A stretch of DNA of 64,000 nucleotides from Solenopsis invicta (GCF_016802725.1 NC_052664.1:11558016-11622015), one strand, 5' to 3'; positions 1 to 12,565 are shown, counted from the first letter of the stretch. Notes: generated by a model from the sequence alone, not told the origin. Numbers and translations: made by a program.

Positions 1-65
1 GTATCATAACCATTTTTTTTCGTAGAGCGCGACTCGGTCTCAGGGACGGCACTGCATTGCAAATC

Positions 66-262
66 CAAGTGTGTACTTTTGTGTGTAAAATTACGTTGTT
101 ACTTTTTACGCATTTTTGCGTGTAATTTTTTTTTTTATGCTTAGACGTGTAATTTAATGTCGATTCACGTCTAAGCGTAATAAGTATAAAAATTGCACGC
201 ATAAATTTAATTTTATGTATAAAAAATGAAAATACGTAAAAAGTGCGCATTTTACATACTTG
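66..262. mobile_element. Palindromic foldback (MITE-like) element
   Basis: The two halves are reverse complements of each other. The outer ends read CAAGTGTGTA on the left and TACATACTTG on the right. The inner stem is CTTAGACGTG (about 139-150) against CACGTCTAAG (about 167-176), and further matches such as GCGTGTAATTTTT against the complement of AAAAATTGCACGC lie between. The arms are AT-rich and diverged, with several small gaps. No target-site duplication is obvious. Length (~197 bp), full-length inverted symmetry and lack of coding capacity fit a non-autonomous DNA transposon remnant. A locally grown palindrome is the alternative. Confidence 0.55.
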
Positions 263-274
263 AATTTTCAATGA

Positions 275-900
275 ATGAGCAGAAATGTTGGAGGAAATAA
301 AGAATGGGTATATTTTTGTGGTAAAGTTCCAGAATATAATATCGAACTCATAATGCGGTAGGAAATGAGATATTTGTGAAATGTCGCGTTTTTTTTTTTT
401 TATCAAATTAAGATGATTTTTTTTTTCATGTCATCAATATGGCATAAATCGAAAAAAATTGTTCAGGCACAGAACGTTAAATGTTTATTGCTTCGTTTGT
501 ACTTGTTAATGTTACCGGCACTATTACTGAATCTAGTAAACTGATCAATCTAGAATAACAGCAGCGGTACGTCAGCAATGTTAATTAGAACGCAATGAAG
601 GTTTATTCGTTATTAAACGCGCCCATTACACCGGTCAACTTTAGCCTGCATTTCTGCAATTACGTGTGGTAAACACTTTGCGAGTTAGTAACAATCGAAT
701 ACGAAGATACTATCGCGCGCAATTGCCGCGTCATGACATAGTAATTCTGGAGCGTAAGCGAGCTCGCGCCGCGAAATAAATGCATAATAAACACCGTAAT
801 GACACATGTCGCGCGGAAAACACTTCTCGTGGCAAACGAGAGTGATAAACGATTTTTCGATACATTCTTTATTACGCTTGGACACGGAGGAAACGCGCGT
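275..900. other. AT-rich non-coding stretch
   Basis: No gene seen. There are two long T runs (about 390-402 and 418-426). From about 600 the composition shifts to CpG-containing unique sequence. Short open frames on the minus strand at 660-905 resemble no known protein. Confidence 0.6.
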
Positions 901-911
901 GGCAATTTATT

Positions 912-1570
912 TTATTGTGCGAGTTGTATTATTTATGTTGTATTTTAATGCGTTTCTATTTGTGCCGTACTAACGAGCACGAAATAAACCATGGAGAGCT
1001 GAAAACTCTGCATTTCAATGAAATAGAATCTGCAACTCGAAGTGGTTTAGTGAATTATATATTACGTATACATCATATGAATTATATGAATTTATATTAT
1101 TATAATAAAATGCAAATTTGAGGTAATTATACAAGATCTGCTTTTATACGTAAGAATAATTAAAATCATTAAATTTTATTGATTTCATTGACTTGGAAAA
1201 AGATACACGAAAAGAAAAATTTTACTGAAATGCGAATCTGAAAATAATTATGTCGAACCATTTGAAAAATTGTATCGGATGTTTTAACTTGATTATAAGA
1301 ATGTCGAAACTGTTTGTAGCAATATTATCGTGCTTGAGTTCTACATAATTATTTTGATGGCTCAATATAAAATTATTTTCCGATCTGTATCTAACTGAAT
1401 TTTTAAATGCTGCGGTAAAATTGTTTTTTTCCGTGTAAGATTATCCATTTCAAGAGTTGCAGATTTTATTTCAGCGAAATGCAGAGTTCTCCGTGGTTTA
1501 TTTGCTTTAACTCGTGGCACGAATAGAAATTCATTAAAATATAACGTAAATAGTACAACTCGCACAATAA
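912..1570. repeat. Large inverted repeat, host of a nested element
   Basis: The left arm 912-1038 and right arm 1454-1570 are reverse complements over about 120 bp at roughly 85% identity by eye. Both carry TTATTGTGCGAGTTGTA at the outside and CTGCATTTC...AAAATCTGCAACTC-type sequence at the inside. The left arm has small extra blocks near 970-1005. The loop (1039-1453) contains a separate complete element at 1205-1436; without it the loop would be about 180 bp. Both arms read open in one frame and give similar short peptides (CELYYL...INHGEL), but this follows from arm homology and is not evidence of a gene. A long foldback transposon is the likeliest reading. Confidence 0.65.
1205..1436 (-). 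mobile_element. Nested MITE-like element, family A copy 1
   Basis: Terminal inverted repeats are ACACGAAAAGAAAAATTTTA at the left and, at the right, the complement of ACACGGAAAAAAAC. The element is flanked by the identical 5-mer AAGAT at 1200-1204 and 1437-1441, which looks like a target-site duplication. Its reverse complement matches 9978-10222 along the whole length; shared blocks include GATACAGAT, GGAAAATAATTTT and TTGAGCCATCAAAATAATTA. A second copy, defined ends and a direct repeat together make a transposed non-autonomous element likely. It sits in the loop of the older inverted repeat 912-1570. No transposase is encoded and I do not assign a superfamily. Confidence 0.75.
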
Positions 1571-1574
1571 GTTT

Positions 1575-4415
1575 ATCTTGATACAGTTGATCATTCTCGT
1601 GTAGAAGCTTATTAAGGTTGGTCTTATGTAAATGAGGCTTCGAGCATTACTTATTACAGATGCCACAAAAAAGATTTTTTTACTTTTATTTAATGAGGCT
1701 CTTATCAAAATTTAATAAGGAAATTTTAACTTTGTAAATATTTATTTATTACGGTTAACTTATAAGGATCAGAAAAGGATTTATCAATAACATCACATGT
1801 AAGAAAAATAAGTATTTAGTAAGCTTAATTTGTAGAACATAATAAGGATTTTTTATTTGAATCTTGTTTTATAATAAGATCTAGATTAGATTATTTAAAG
1901 TAAAAAGCAACGGAAATCTGATTTAAAAACATTTTTTTTTGTTTAAGGATCTTGTAAACAATTTGTTACAAGGCTTAAATTTATATTCAGGTCAACTAAT
2001 TGAGCTCTTATTAGAATTTTATCAATATTTCTACACGGATTATTATTTGATAAAGTTTTTAATACCAATTTTTTTATTTAACTTTCCAAAACAGTACTGT
2101 TAATTAAGAGAATTCGAATCGGCAAATTGCATTTGACTTGGATCACGCTCCGAATACGCTTCCTATATTTTTCGAGTTCCCATTCATTAATAGTTTAAAC
2201 GGATTCCATCTTCACAGTTTTATTCAAGCGTCGGAAATAATTTAAGGCCGAGCGGATTAATGAAATGTAATCGATCGATTGATATTACCGGCGGGTCGAG
2301 TAATTTTCGCAGGAACGCCACATCCGTCTATCGATCGGCTCGTCTCCTTTTTACCGTCGGTATTCGGAACGATCGGGATATCCCGTGGCTCTCGGTCGTG
2401 TCAACCTTTCGAGGGCGCCCCATTGTCCTGCGGCTTTCAGCCTCGGAAATGAAGTAATGGAAACGCGGCTGGATCTCCCTTTCCTGCGCCGCACGACGTA
2501 CAATTTTACTCCTTCCTTTTTTTTCTAGCCCTCTCTTCTCCCGCCTTCATTCTGCCGACTCGCTTCCGCTAGCTTTCCTTCATCCGTTCTTTCTTTCTAT
2601 CCGCTTGTCACCGACCGCACCTCGGTTTGCCGCAATCGTATTAAGTTCGCTGTTTCGTCGACGAGTTGCATTTACAGTGCGCAACGTGTCCAGCAGGAAG
2701 GGCTTACGAGAATTCATATCTCACCAAATCGTTTTGTACGAACCGCGTACTTCGTATATTCTGGACTTTTCGCCAAAAATGAAACCTCGGACTAACGGAA
2801 ATTTAAGAGAGCGATACACGAAGTTAGAAATCATTTCCAACGATAGAGAAATGTACTCCTTTCTGTACTCATTGCTAATAATAGAAATGTACTCGTTTCT
2901 TACAAATACCAGATTATTTAGATTATTGTTAACGAGAACTTTGTCATTTTTTTTATATTTATCATTTATTGAATAATACCCTCTTTAGTATAACACAAAT
3001 ATAAAAAGGTCACGATATATTTTACAATTATGTTGTATTTTACGATTTTGTAATGATGAAACACGAAAAAGTGAAATTAAATAATAATATACAATTCAAA
3101 CGAAGAATATTTTTTATACACAGCGGTTGCATCAACGTCATCGCTATATTATTCAGAAAAACAATTTATTATAATAATTCTTCAAAATCTCTCCAATATT
3201 TTAAAACTAATTTATAATGTGCGGTTGCTTCCTAATCCTGGCTTTTTTTTTTGCTTTTTTGTCTCTTTGCATATTGTTTTATCGAAATTGGCAAAATAAA
3301 AGTTAACGAAAAGATAAAATACGATTGTTGATAAAATAGTGCACAGAGTTGCAGAAAGATAACAGAGGCAAAGCTAGAAATAGAAAATAAAGAGCACATT
3401 GCAGATTGATCTTTAATGAAAAGTTTATTGGATTAAAAAAAGCAAAAACAACAAGAGAACAGTAGAAAGCGCAAACTGAATCAAGAAATTTTTATCCATT
3501 TTTGAAAGAAACACCACCGTCTTGAAAGGTCACTGGCCCTTTAGGAGTTAACGATGGCTCCGGCTCTCTACTCCTTTGCTTTACTCCGCTCTTCTGCTCT
3601 TCTCCGCTATTTTCCGCTTGTTTTCTCTAGCACGCGTCATCGGACGCGACCGCAACGATCGTATTAGCACCGCCTTTCTTCCGTAGGTTCTCTTCGACAT
3701 AAGCTTATATCGTCGGCGCACTCGAATTCTCCGGCGGCGCTCCGCGCTTCCATTCCCTTCCGGTCCATCCGGTACCACCCGGTCTCTGCCCCGGTACCGG
3801 CTTAGAAATACAATAAAATTGTTCCTCGCGACTACTCGATCTTGGGCTCCGCGTAAAAGGCTTTCGGAGATTTCGAGTGGTAATTTATTTCCGGCCGCGA
3901 GGGTCCTCTGAAGTGTGTGGCGAGAGTCACGACAAAGGAAAACTATCTCCTCGAGCCTCGTCAATGTGTCGTCCTTGGTCCTCGACTTTTTCTTTCTCCT
4001 CCCTCAATTCTCCCTCCCTCTTCTCCCCCCTCCGTGCTCCTTACTCTTTCCATTTTGCCGTTTCTTTTGCTTCTTTGCTTTTTTCCGCTAGGGAATCTTT
4101 CGGAGTTTCAGGAACATTTGTATGTCGTTTATTTCGCGACTTTGTCACCGCAAATTAGGATGAAAAATCAGTCGCCGGTGGGGTCCATTAAAACTCTCGC
4201 CTGGGGCAGTAATTTCTCGAGCAGTGATGTTTACGAAATAATTCTTTGTCAAGCTTAAGAATCTTTTCAACCGCTTGCTCGTACACTTAAATTTTATGCT
4301 TTTTATTAAGTTTTTTAAGATGTATTAGTTATTTGAATCGTCGCAAAATTTCTGAAAATTCAATAATAGTTATAAAATTATTCGACACTGATTTTTACGT
4401 GATTTACTGATTTAT
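1575..4415. other. Non-coding stretch, AT-rich then CpG-rich
   Basis: 1575-2230 is AT-rich, with scattered short repeats of TTATTAAGG/CTTATTA type and a small hairpin at 1950-1971. About 2230-2720 is CpG-rich with pyrimidine-rich runs. 2980-3480 is again AT-rich. 3530-4260 is GC- and pyrimidine-rich, with TCC/CTC runs near 3990-4040. Open frames here (for example 2605-2976 plus, 3581-3964 minus) have no recognisable family and reflect low stop density. Confidence 0.5.
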
Positions 4416-4419
4416 GCAA

Positions 4420-4607
4420 GTTGAATTTAAGGAATATAAATAAAAGAGGACATCATGGTATGAGCATATATTATCATTGAACTGCTAATGAAGACATACT
4501 TCGTAATAAGCGGATTAATGTATTTCATTGACTTACGAGTATTATTTTCGATTTCTGTTTATACGCTGATAATTTAATGTCCTCAATGAAATAATATAAA
4601 TTTCAAC
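4420..4607. repeat. Diverged inverted repeat
   Basis: The left end GTTGAATTTA...GAGGACAT (4420-4453) is mirrored by ATGTCCTC...AATTTCAAC (4577-4607) on the other side. The middle has only patchy symmetry. Length and arrangement resemble the other small foldback elements in the window, but the arms are short and no target-site duplication was seen. Confidence 0.35.
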
Positions 4608-4609
4608 GA

Positions 4610-6170
4610 TACATGGGTAGGAGGATCAGCTCATTGTCGGCGCTCATTAATTATTGCTATATGGGACATATGTCGACGGTGAGGCAAACGATTTATTGGT
4701 ACAATGAACTAATTACTTTCTAGCGTACAATGGTAATTGTAACGCGCATTCCCGGTATATTAAGCGTCGCGTTCGCTCCATTGTGCGGACCATAATGGAT
4801 ATTATGTCATACGGGAAATATCTCTACTTCGTTCGCAGAATCGTCGGCGAACGCTCTTTTCGCGGGGACGCGCTCAGATGATTTCACTCTCTCTCCCTCT
4901 CTCTTTCTCTCTCTCTCTCTTTCTTCACATCTCGGAGGGAATCCATTTTTAAGCTCTGTTTTTTTCTCCAGCCATGCGAAAGCCTTTTAAATCCCGCGTG
5001 CTCGTTCGACCGTTTTTTTTAATCCTGTTCCTTCCGCACACTCTGATATTTTCAGTGCTTAACGCGGGGAAATCGAGGGTTTCTAAAGTCTCAGCAATTG
5101 CGTACAACGCACGGATAATGCACGGATAATACTCGCATTAATGACATCGCTTTCTGACTTTATGTAATATTATGTCATTTTACACAAATTTCACGTCGTA
5201 TTAATCACGTTGCTGAATTACGTCCACTATCTGTCGCATTATGACACGGAGTAATAATCCGTGCGTGTTACGCGTTTTCCAGCGTTTCTCGTCGTTGTCT
5301 CTTAAAGCAACGGTTATGTCTCTCGCGGCGTAAAAATCTGCCGGGAAGGTCGTAAAACCCGAGGTCCGCCAAGGCAAGGCTAATTTTCCGCGTAGCTGCG
5401 AACGGGACGTTACGCAAGCGTCCGTGACGATATACAGCAAATATATGTCTCCGCTCGAATGTGCTTTCGAAAGGAAGTCTTTAACAGCGGCTGGACATCT
5501 CCTCTACGATCCTCTCCTGTGTCTCAGATCCTGTCAGCCTTTCTCTGATCCCTTCCGCCCTTCGTCGTGTATTTCACCGACATGGTCATAAAGGGTCGTA
5601 CACGCGAATACGAGTGCCAGAATTGACTCTGTAACGAGCGCTGTAATAACAAACGAGCTACGACGTAAGTCAAACGAATGGGTCTTTTACGAGTTTCGAG
5701 GAGATAGCGTCGTAAGGAAGGAAAAACGCGGAGGACAAGCGCGGGAGAAGGAGACAACGAGGAGGGAAGAGCTGGGTGTCACGGCCGAGCCATTGCGGCC
5801 CGAATATACGAGAGCCGAACTATTAAAAAGATATTTCGTGTGAATTTTTCGCGCATTAGGAAGTCTCAGGACTCGATTCGATGCTACTTCCATTGTTATC
5901 TTGTTGTAGTATTGTTGTGAAGTAGTCTGCTACATCCTTATTGAAAAAATTATGAAAGAAGACAGTTTATTTCAAACTTTCCTCTTAATTGTTAATCGAT
6001 CGCAATTTGCAATCGTGCTCATCTTGTTTTCAACCGCTTTTGCAATATTTACTGTAGGGTCACATTTTTTTAAAGAAATTAATACATTTTTATTATTAAT
6101 TAATTATTTTTTAATTAATGTTGCGGTATTATGTACGGCGAGTCACGAAACTGTTTAAATTATACTATTC
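4610..6170. other. Unique CpG-rich non-coding stretch
   Basis: No gene recognised. It contains CpG-rich sequence (4640-5450, 5500-5890) and the CT microsatellite annotated separately at 4886-4924. 5940-6170 is AT-rich and carries an open frame with a hydrophobic stretch (plus, 5952-6158) that is too short and AT-biased to call. Confidence 0.5.
4886..4924. repeat. CT-rich microsatellite
   Basis: CT dinucleotides interrupted by CCC and TTT. The uninterrupted run at the right end is about 14 bp. Confidence 0.85.
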
Positions 6171-6173
6171 TTT

Positions 6174-6401
6174 AAATCTCGTAGAGAGAAACGCCATTCT
6201 GAAGGACAAGTTGTGCAATGCTTGAATGATTTGCCACTCTAGTACGAATCAAAATTCACTTTTGTAGGATTGAAGATTTATATAGGAATCCTATTTAGTT
6301 CTGTAGGAGTGAATTTTGACTCTTAGTAAAGTAGCAAATCACTGGAACTGCGCAAGCTCATCTTTCACTCTTTTAGAGTGACCTTTTACTCTACGAGATT
6401 T
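6174..6401. mobile_element. MITE-like element with 13-bp perfect ends
   Basis: The ends are exact reverse complements: AAATCTCGTAGAG at 6174-6186 and CTCTACGAGATTT at 6389-6401. Symmetry continues inward: GATTTGC-ACTCTA-GTA and TCAAAATTCACT on the left are mirrored by AGTGAATTTTGACTCTTAGTAAAGTAGCAAATC on the right (about 6311-6342). The arms are diverged in their outer third. Total 228 bp, AT-rich, no open frame of note. The exact boundary is uncertain by a few bases because no clear target-site duplication was found. Confidence 0.7.
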
Positions 6402-9400
6402 CAAGTGTGTTGTTACGAATTTCTTTTGAAAATTTACGAACGAAGATGTCTGCAGAACATAAATCGTACATGTTCATATATTATGTTACTAGTCAAAGAC
6501 ATTGCTATCAATTCGAATCAGTTAATAAAAAATAATTGTCATACATTCGATGAATTTCGTGAGTCACCGATCGTTGTGCTGTTAATTGCTATCATCAGTG
6601 AAAGATATAGTTATTTATATGCACATCACTGGAGTTTTAAAAAGGTTACAAAACATTATTGAACCGTCTCTGTGTAACTTCTGCGAATTGAAGACTTTCA
6701 CTTCTTGACAAAACGACAAGCACAAACGTTTCGTCCAGAGAGTTCGCGGACAAGCGGGATAATAGCCCAAGCGCAACGGTCCACAGTAATTCGCAATATG
6801 ACACTGCGTGCTCGGCATCAAAAAGAAAATGCGGAATCTTTTTTGATATCCGCTTATTTTCGTCGTTTCGTTGAGCGGGCTTTTTCAGATTTTTAATTAA
6901 AAATGCGGAGGCGCGCGCGGCGGGAGGTGATGGGTATACAGGAGGGCTCGAGCGGGATAAGCTTTGTGCATGGTATATAAACCGCGTTTAGCCGTCGCGC
7001 CGATATACACTTTTGGCTCGCATGTTATTACGGGACCGCGGTTTTATGCGGGACGCGTATACATTCGCGAATTAGGGCCGTTTCGCGCCGGGCGCCGCCA
7101 AATTTTCGCGATAACCCGCACGATAACGGCCCAAGTTACGATAATCTAATCGTAACCGCCGTATTTCCCGGCCCGGATTTAGACGCTCCGCCCATTACGC
7201 CGTCGTTGAATTTTTACGCCCGCGATTTTACGCCATTCGGGGTTAGATACCGTTTCAGACGAACGAAAATATGGGGTTAAAACGCAACCGCAATATTATC
7301 GAACGTGCTTGTACGAACGATATAACAGCGCGAATGACGCGAGTGTGTGCTCGCTTTAAATGCCTCGCCTTATCCTGTGCACGTTTTACAAAGTGCACAG
7401 CGTATGTACGTACGTATAAGTATTGCATAATATTATAAGAAGCTCGAATCCTACCGGAGACAACAAAATCGCGTTCACTCCCGAAGAACAAGGTGGAAGA
7501 CTACAAGGATTTATTAGTTGTTTCCAAAATTTAGTTATTGTCTGTTTTGTAAATGTAAATAGAATATTTAAAGTATGTTCATATATAATATGTGCATAAA
7601 CTATTTCCTAAACTATCGAATACATAAGACTAACGTATATTTTTTTAGCTTTTATTCAATACTCAAAAAATCGAACAGAATTTTTTTCTAATATCTGCAG
7701 TGGTTTTAACTCTTCGTGGTTACACCTCTTGAAAGTTTCGTAATGGTCACACCGGGGACGAAATGACTCCGGTGCATTTAACCGGTTGCCGTATTCACAG
7801 TTTTTGTTTTTTTAAAGTAAAAAAAAATTACTGAACGTACCTAAACATCGTAAAACGTAGAAATACAGCGGCTTTGTAAAGTTTTAGTTGTAACATATTT
7901 AAAAATCGCGAAAATTTTTGAAAATTGTTTTTTTTATTAAACAAATTATAATTTTTTAAATTTATAACTTTTTTAATAAAAATGTTTGACTATACTTTAC
8001 AGATATAAAATTGTGTTCTATAATAAGTATTTATTTGGTATAAGAAAGAAAAAAGTAAAATTATTGTACAGAAATATGATTATTATACAATTCTTGGATG
8101 AATTGTTACTATACTTATGAAATAATACATAAACAATAGGAAAATCAAATTTACACGCATTGAATCCTCAAATTTTTCTTGGGAATCCAATCGACCTCGG
8201 GTGGCCATGAAGGGTGAAACTTTATAAAACAAGTCTGTTTATACACAGCATAAGAATTAAAAACTACTATTACATACAAATTAGTATTTGATTTTTTAAT
8301 ATTTGGGTACATAACAATGATGCTTACGAGTACATTTGTGCACGAATGCGCGAAAATATGTAAATCGTCGAATGGAATTGGGCGGTATATCGAGGGGAAA
8401 GTCGAAGGAGTGTGCCGAGAGGTAGAGTCACGTAAGGGCGTTATTAAAAACGTGCCAGTGGGGTGGTAGTTTTCAGAGGCAATATGTGGTTGTCTGTGCC
8501 GCAAGCAACGAGACTTCTTCGTCCTTCCAACGCGAAATCCCTTTGACGATGGCGCCCAAGTTTTGGATAAAGCTCTTTCTCTTTGTTCGCTCCTCACTCT
8601 TTCCCAGCGTCCCGCAGGTCCCAGCGTCTCCGTCGGCTTCTTCTCCCAGGTCACGATGAACCTATTTCTCTCACAGCTACTCGAAATTTAAGTCGTTAAA
8701 ATTACATTAGAGAAAAAACGTAGACTCTTCGGTCCTGTATGTAACGCCGTTCGGTAATTTAGGGCGGAGGTCTAAGAGCGGGATCTGCAGCTCCGATCAC
8801 GAATTACCGAAAGCTCCGGAGAATAATGAATGTTATTCCTCACTCTCTTCCTTCCTTCCTCTTTTGCGGTCACGGGAAAGGGGTAAGGAGATAGGACGGT
8901 CCCTCTCGGAAGACTCGCTTTCCACTTGGTGGCTCCTTCGCGCAGCAGCAGCCACCGTCCTCCCCCCAACTTCCTTCTACCCTCCTCTCTAATTCGACTC
9001 CTCGACCATCGCCAACCCCCAATCTCCAGCCGCCACTCGGTTATTACTGGTTGGTCTCCCGGGAAGACGTTATTATCCGTGCTGCTCCTCCGCGATGAGT
9101 TTCTCCTGGAGGCTGATTGACGGCGTGAAAAACTTTCACGGAACAGAACGCGCCGCACGTATCGACTCTCCTCGATGCGATCGCGTTATCTAATTATCCG
9201 CTTGAAATTACCTTACCGTTGTTTTCTTCCCTCGCTAATAACTCCTGCCGCACCTCGCTTGAATAGATTCTTCCGTAAAATTTGAAAACGCAAACTAATT
9301 CTCTCTCCTTCTCTTTTTCTCTCGCATTTTTCTCTATCTTTCGTTTTTTTTGTCAATATTATAAAAAAAAAACTCATTATTATTTCTCATTTGTGATTCT

Positions 9401-9977
9401 CACAAATCTCGGAAGAGAGTTATGCGAGAATGTAACGCGGGAATATAATGTTGCTCACAGTTTTGCTATATTTTCGGAAATGGCCGTGGTAGACTGTGTG
9501 CTTGGAAAAAAATGACGCGCACCTGCAACCATTCGTTGCGATAAATACGGAACGGGCGCGGCTCCGCAACTGACATTTGTTATCGAATGACAAGCTTCTC
9601 CCCGTCGACACATTTATCTTTCGACGTAGCGTCGCGGTATGGAGTTCATTTGCCCGGTACGTACCGAATATGTACTATTACCGTGAACAAATTAACTCGC
9701 TCTCCGCCGTCCACGCTTCTGCTCGGCGATTCGTTCGCCGTGGGAAAGAGACGCCTGACTAGGCGTATTGGTATCGCTGGACACGGTCTTTCCACGTTTG
9801 TGCACGCCGGTCGACACTGGTATCAATCGTAAATCGGAACGAGCGGACCATACAGATGGTCCGACGAACCGATTACGTCACGAATGCCCGAAATTTTTCC
9901 CGACGTTCGCCGTGCTGTGAGCTTATCGCGGAATTATAATTTTGTGCTCACGCTTCCCTGAAACACAAATTCATATG
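6402..9977. other. Non-coding stretch with CpG-rich and AT-rich blocks
   Basis: 6900-7250 is very CpG-rich and includes a TATATAAA motif at about 6973 with no convincing initiator. 7500-8160 is AT-rich. The sequence TTAACTCTTCGTGG near 7709, followed by a CACCGGGG...CTCCGGTG palindrome at about 7754-7777, resembles one end of a TTAA-type element. 8150-9170 is CpG-rich with long open frames on the minus strand (8151-8654, 8772-9158) but no known domain. A 7-bp stem hairpin lies at 9844-9863. Confidence 0.45.
9844..9863. other. Short perfect hairpin
   Basis: CGGACCA and TGGTCCG are separated by six bases, TACAGA. The stem is perfect but short, so it may be chance. Confidence 0.4.
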
Positions 9978-10222
9978 CACGGAAAAAACGCTGTTGCTGA
10001 ATATTTATAAAAAAAAAAAAATTAGCCAGATACAGATTTGAAAATAATTTTGTTGAGCCATCAAAATAATTACGTAGAACATTCAAGCTTCATGAGCAAG
10101 GCTGCAAAATGTTTTGACATTCTGTCAACTAATTTGATTATCCTACGTAATTGTTTTAATTCTTTTCAGATTTGTATTCAGTGAAATTTTTAAACACTTC
10201 AACAAAACTGTTCTTTCCGTGT
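9978..10222 (+). mobile_element. MITE-like element, family A copy 2
   Basis: Begins GCACGGAAAAAAC and ends TTTCCGTGT, so the termini are inverted repeats like those of 1205-1436. Internal blocks (GATACAGAT, GAAAATAATTTT, TTGAGCCATCAAAATAATTA, then GTAGAAC) match the reverse complement of that copy in the same order, so the two copies lie in opposite orientation. This copy has gained an A-run at about 10007-10020. No clean target-site duplication is visible. Non-coding. Confidence 0.7.
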
Positions 10223-12560
10223 ATAATAACAATAGTATCAATACAACTTAAATTGAATTGAAATAAATGAATATAGAAAATTGCCTTCAAGAGGCAATTA
10301 CCTGTCAACACAAGGTTTTGGTGTTTTATAATTTGACTTAAATAATTGATTAAAAAAGTATTTTTTTTTATGTTAAAACGCATGTTACAATTTTAAACCG
10401 CAAATGTTTGGACTCACAATTTTGATTCCTTGTCAGTGCTAGAATTCCGTATAATTGGGTTGCATCCTTGATTATGTCCCCGGAGCTGTCGAGAGTTCTT
10501 GACGTCAATTGTTAGTTACATAGTCGAGTGGGTGTCCCATTACGAGTTTTCTAAATCAAATGATGCGGTAGCGTCGCGACGCCAAGTATACAAAAAATAT
10601 CGGAGATAAATCCTGTGACTTTGGCACTGGCATTGTCGAGGCACTACCAAGTAGCTTATCTTGAGTTTTCGATTCCGATTCCGATTTAAATCTCGGAAAT
10701 GTAGGTTATAATGAGAAATTTAATGATACTTTTACTACGTAATGTTGATACAAGCTTTCGATTGCGATCCATCTGACAGTGCAGCCAAACCTCGTGATCG
10801 AGTCTACGAGCTTAAAAGTGTCATTCAACGATTCCAATATTCAAGTTCAGTCTCAATACTGTTTGTCATGCGTCGAAATTAATCTGCGATCAACTGTCAA
10901 CCGTTGTTCCACTTTGAATGCTGCCTTTGAACAAATTCATACACCGGTTAACATTGCCGAGGGAATTGAGATGGAACAGATTATCAAAGAACGGAATCCT
11001 AGATATGTTTCACTTCTGTACTCATATATCTCTCGCAAGATTGTGAAAAGGATGCGCGGTAGCGTATCCTTTTGCATACTCTGTAGCATTCAAGATTTCT
11101 AAAGTGCGCAAACAATGCGCAAAGTATTTCAAGTAAATTTTTTTGCACCCCCTCCTCGAAAACTCAGAAATGAAACGTTTAGCTCTCCAAACTTTAGTCC
11201 CGCTGGAAGTGAACTCGCGAGTTTCCACCCGAGCTTTTCGTCTATAATAGAGAATCATAAATGCAAAATCGATTTGTGATGTTAGAGAGCATAGATATCT
11301 TCACGGGGCTACGCACAATGCCATTTTCCACCCACATATTTCGAGGGTTAAATGGTTCGCAGCCCACGCGAGCGATACGCGGCGAACGTATTTGCTTGTC
11401 ACCGTGTCCCAATTCATTTCTCTCTTCTCTATCGGTCGATGAAGCCGTATAAAGCAGATGATAGATCAGGGCGGGCAAACAAAAAGTCGCATCAACGACT
11501 CGTCCTTTTCGGCCCGGCGCGGCGACGGCCGTTCGCTGGATAACGAACTATTCTCTGCGCGGCGCGACACAATTTTTAGCCGGTGTTACGCGCTCGCCGG
11601 CGGCACATCCGGTATCGGATTAAATCACCCCGGTTTTTCTTCGCAATCCCGTAACACGGGCGAGCGTTAATAGATCCCGCTCCACGTGGGCGCGCGCGCG
11701 CACGCTTCGTATCGGTGCCACGTCGCCGGACGGTATCGATCCCAGGACGACGGGATCGATGTAATGAAACGAGACGCGCGACGCAGGAGCGAACAAAGGG
11801 CCGATGAGAGCGGCACGAGCAAACAAAATTACGCGGATGGCTCGTCCCCGATGCTTTCCCGTTGCGCGCGAGTGCAGCTCCTACGCCCGTCCGTTCCGAA
11901 GTAACGAACTGATCGCAAATCGAAATGCGCGTCTCCGGCAAGCTTTACTCTCTCGCACGCGAATTAACTCCATCTGCTCGGTACACCGTCCCTCGCGAAA
12001 ATACATGTCGGAACGTGAACTCATTGGCGGAGCGTATCTCTCCGCATCACTATCGATAAGTCGCTCGGAAAGTGCTTTCGTAAATTCACCGAGTATCTAT
12101 CATGAATCGCGAAGAAGCAGAAGGAGGAAGTCGCTAAAGAATCAGCGCACGATTGCTTGGCGTCCGTCAATTTCAAGAGAGAGATTTTCTCCGGAATTCT
12201 TAAGGATCCAGAAAAATTACACGTAGATTGCAGTGTTATGCATAAAAAGTATCTCGATAGAGATGTTCGAATTCGAATTTGAATTCAAATAGTCCGCGAA
12301 ATTTGAATTATCGATGATTTAATTTCGAGTCGATCACCTATTTCGATTGTTTCATTTGTATCTTCCGCGCGATCAATCTTGCATCAGCGTATATCAATTC
12401 TCTCGGGCTTGACTGTTTGTCGACTTTCGAAACTTGTCAACGTTTCTAAATTATAAACTATTCAAGAATTTATATTCACGATAGACAATCGCTGTCGTAA
12501 CTTTGTTTCGGCATTTTATAGAATTTTAAACAATATTTGAATCTGTTCCACTATCACAAA
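10223..12560. other. Non-coding stretch, GC rises at 11350-11950
   Basis: 10223-11340 is mixed unique sequence. 11350-11950 is strongly CpG-rich, with a GC-alternating run (CGCGCGCGCG) at about 11692-11701. Overlapping open frames on both strands there (for example 11576-11941 minus and 11804-12226 plus) are arginine- and serine-rich, as expected from CGN/TCG-rich DNA. No protein family is recognised. Confidence 0.5.
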
Positions 12561-12565
12561 TAAGC

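Noticed and set aside
915..1708. Similar short peptides read from 915-1121 (plus) and 1466-1708 (minus)
   Set aside because: The similarity is explained by the inverted-repeat arms; it does not show a conserved protein.
6971..7010. TATATAAA promoter-like motif
   Set aside because: No initiator at the expected distance and no transcript-like frame downstream.
8151..8654. 167-codon minus-strand frame
   Set aside because: It crosses from a CpG-rich to an AT-rich block with an abrupt change in residue composition and shows no known motif.
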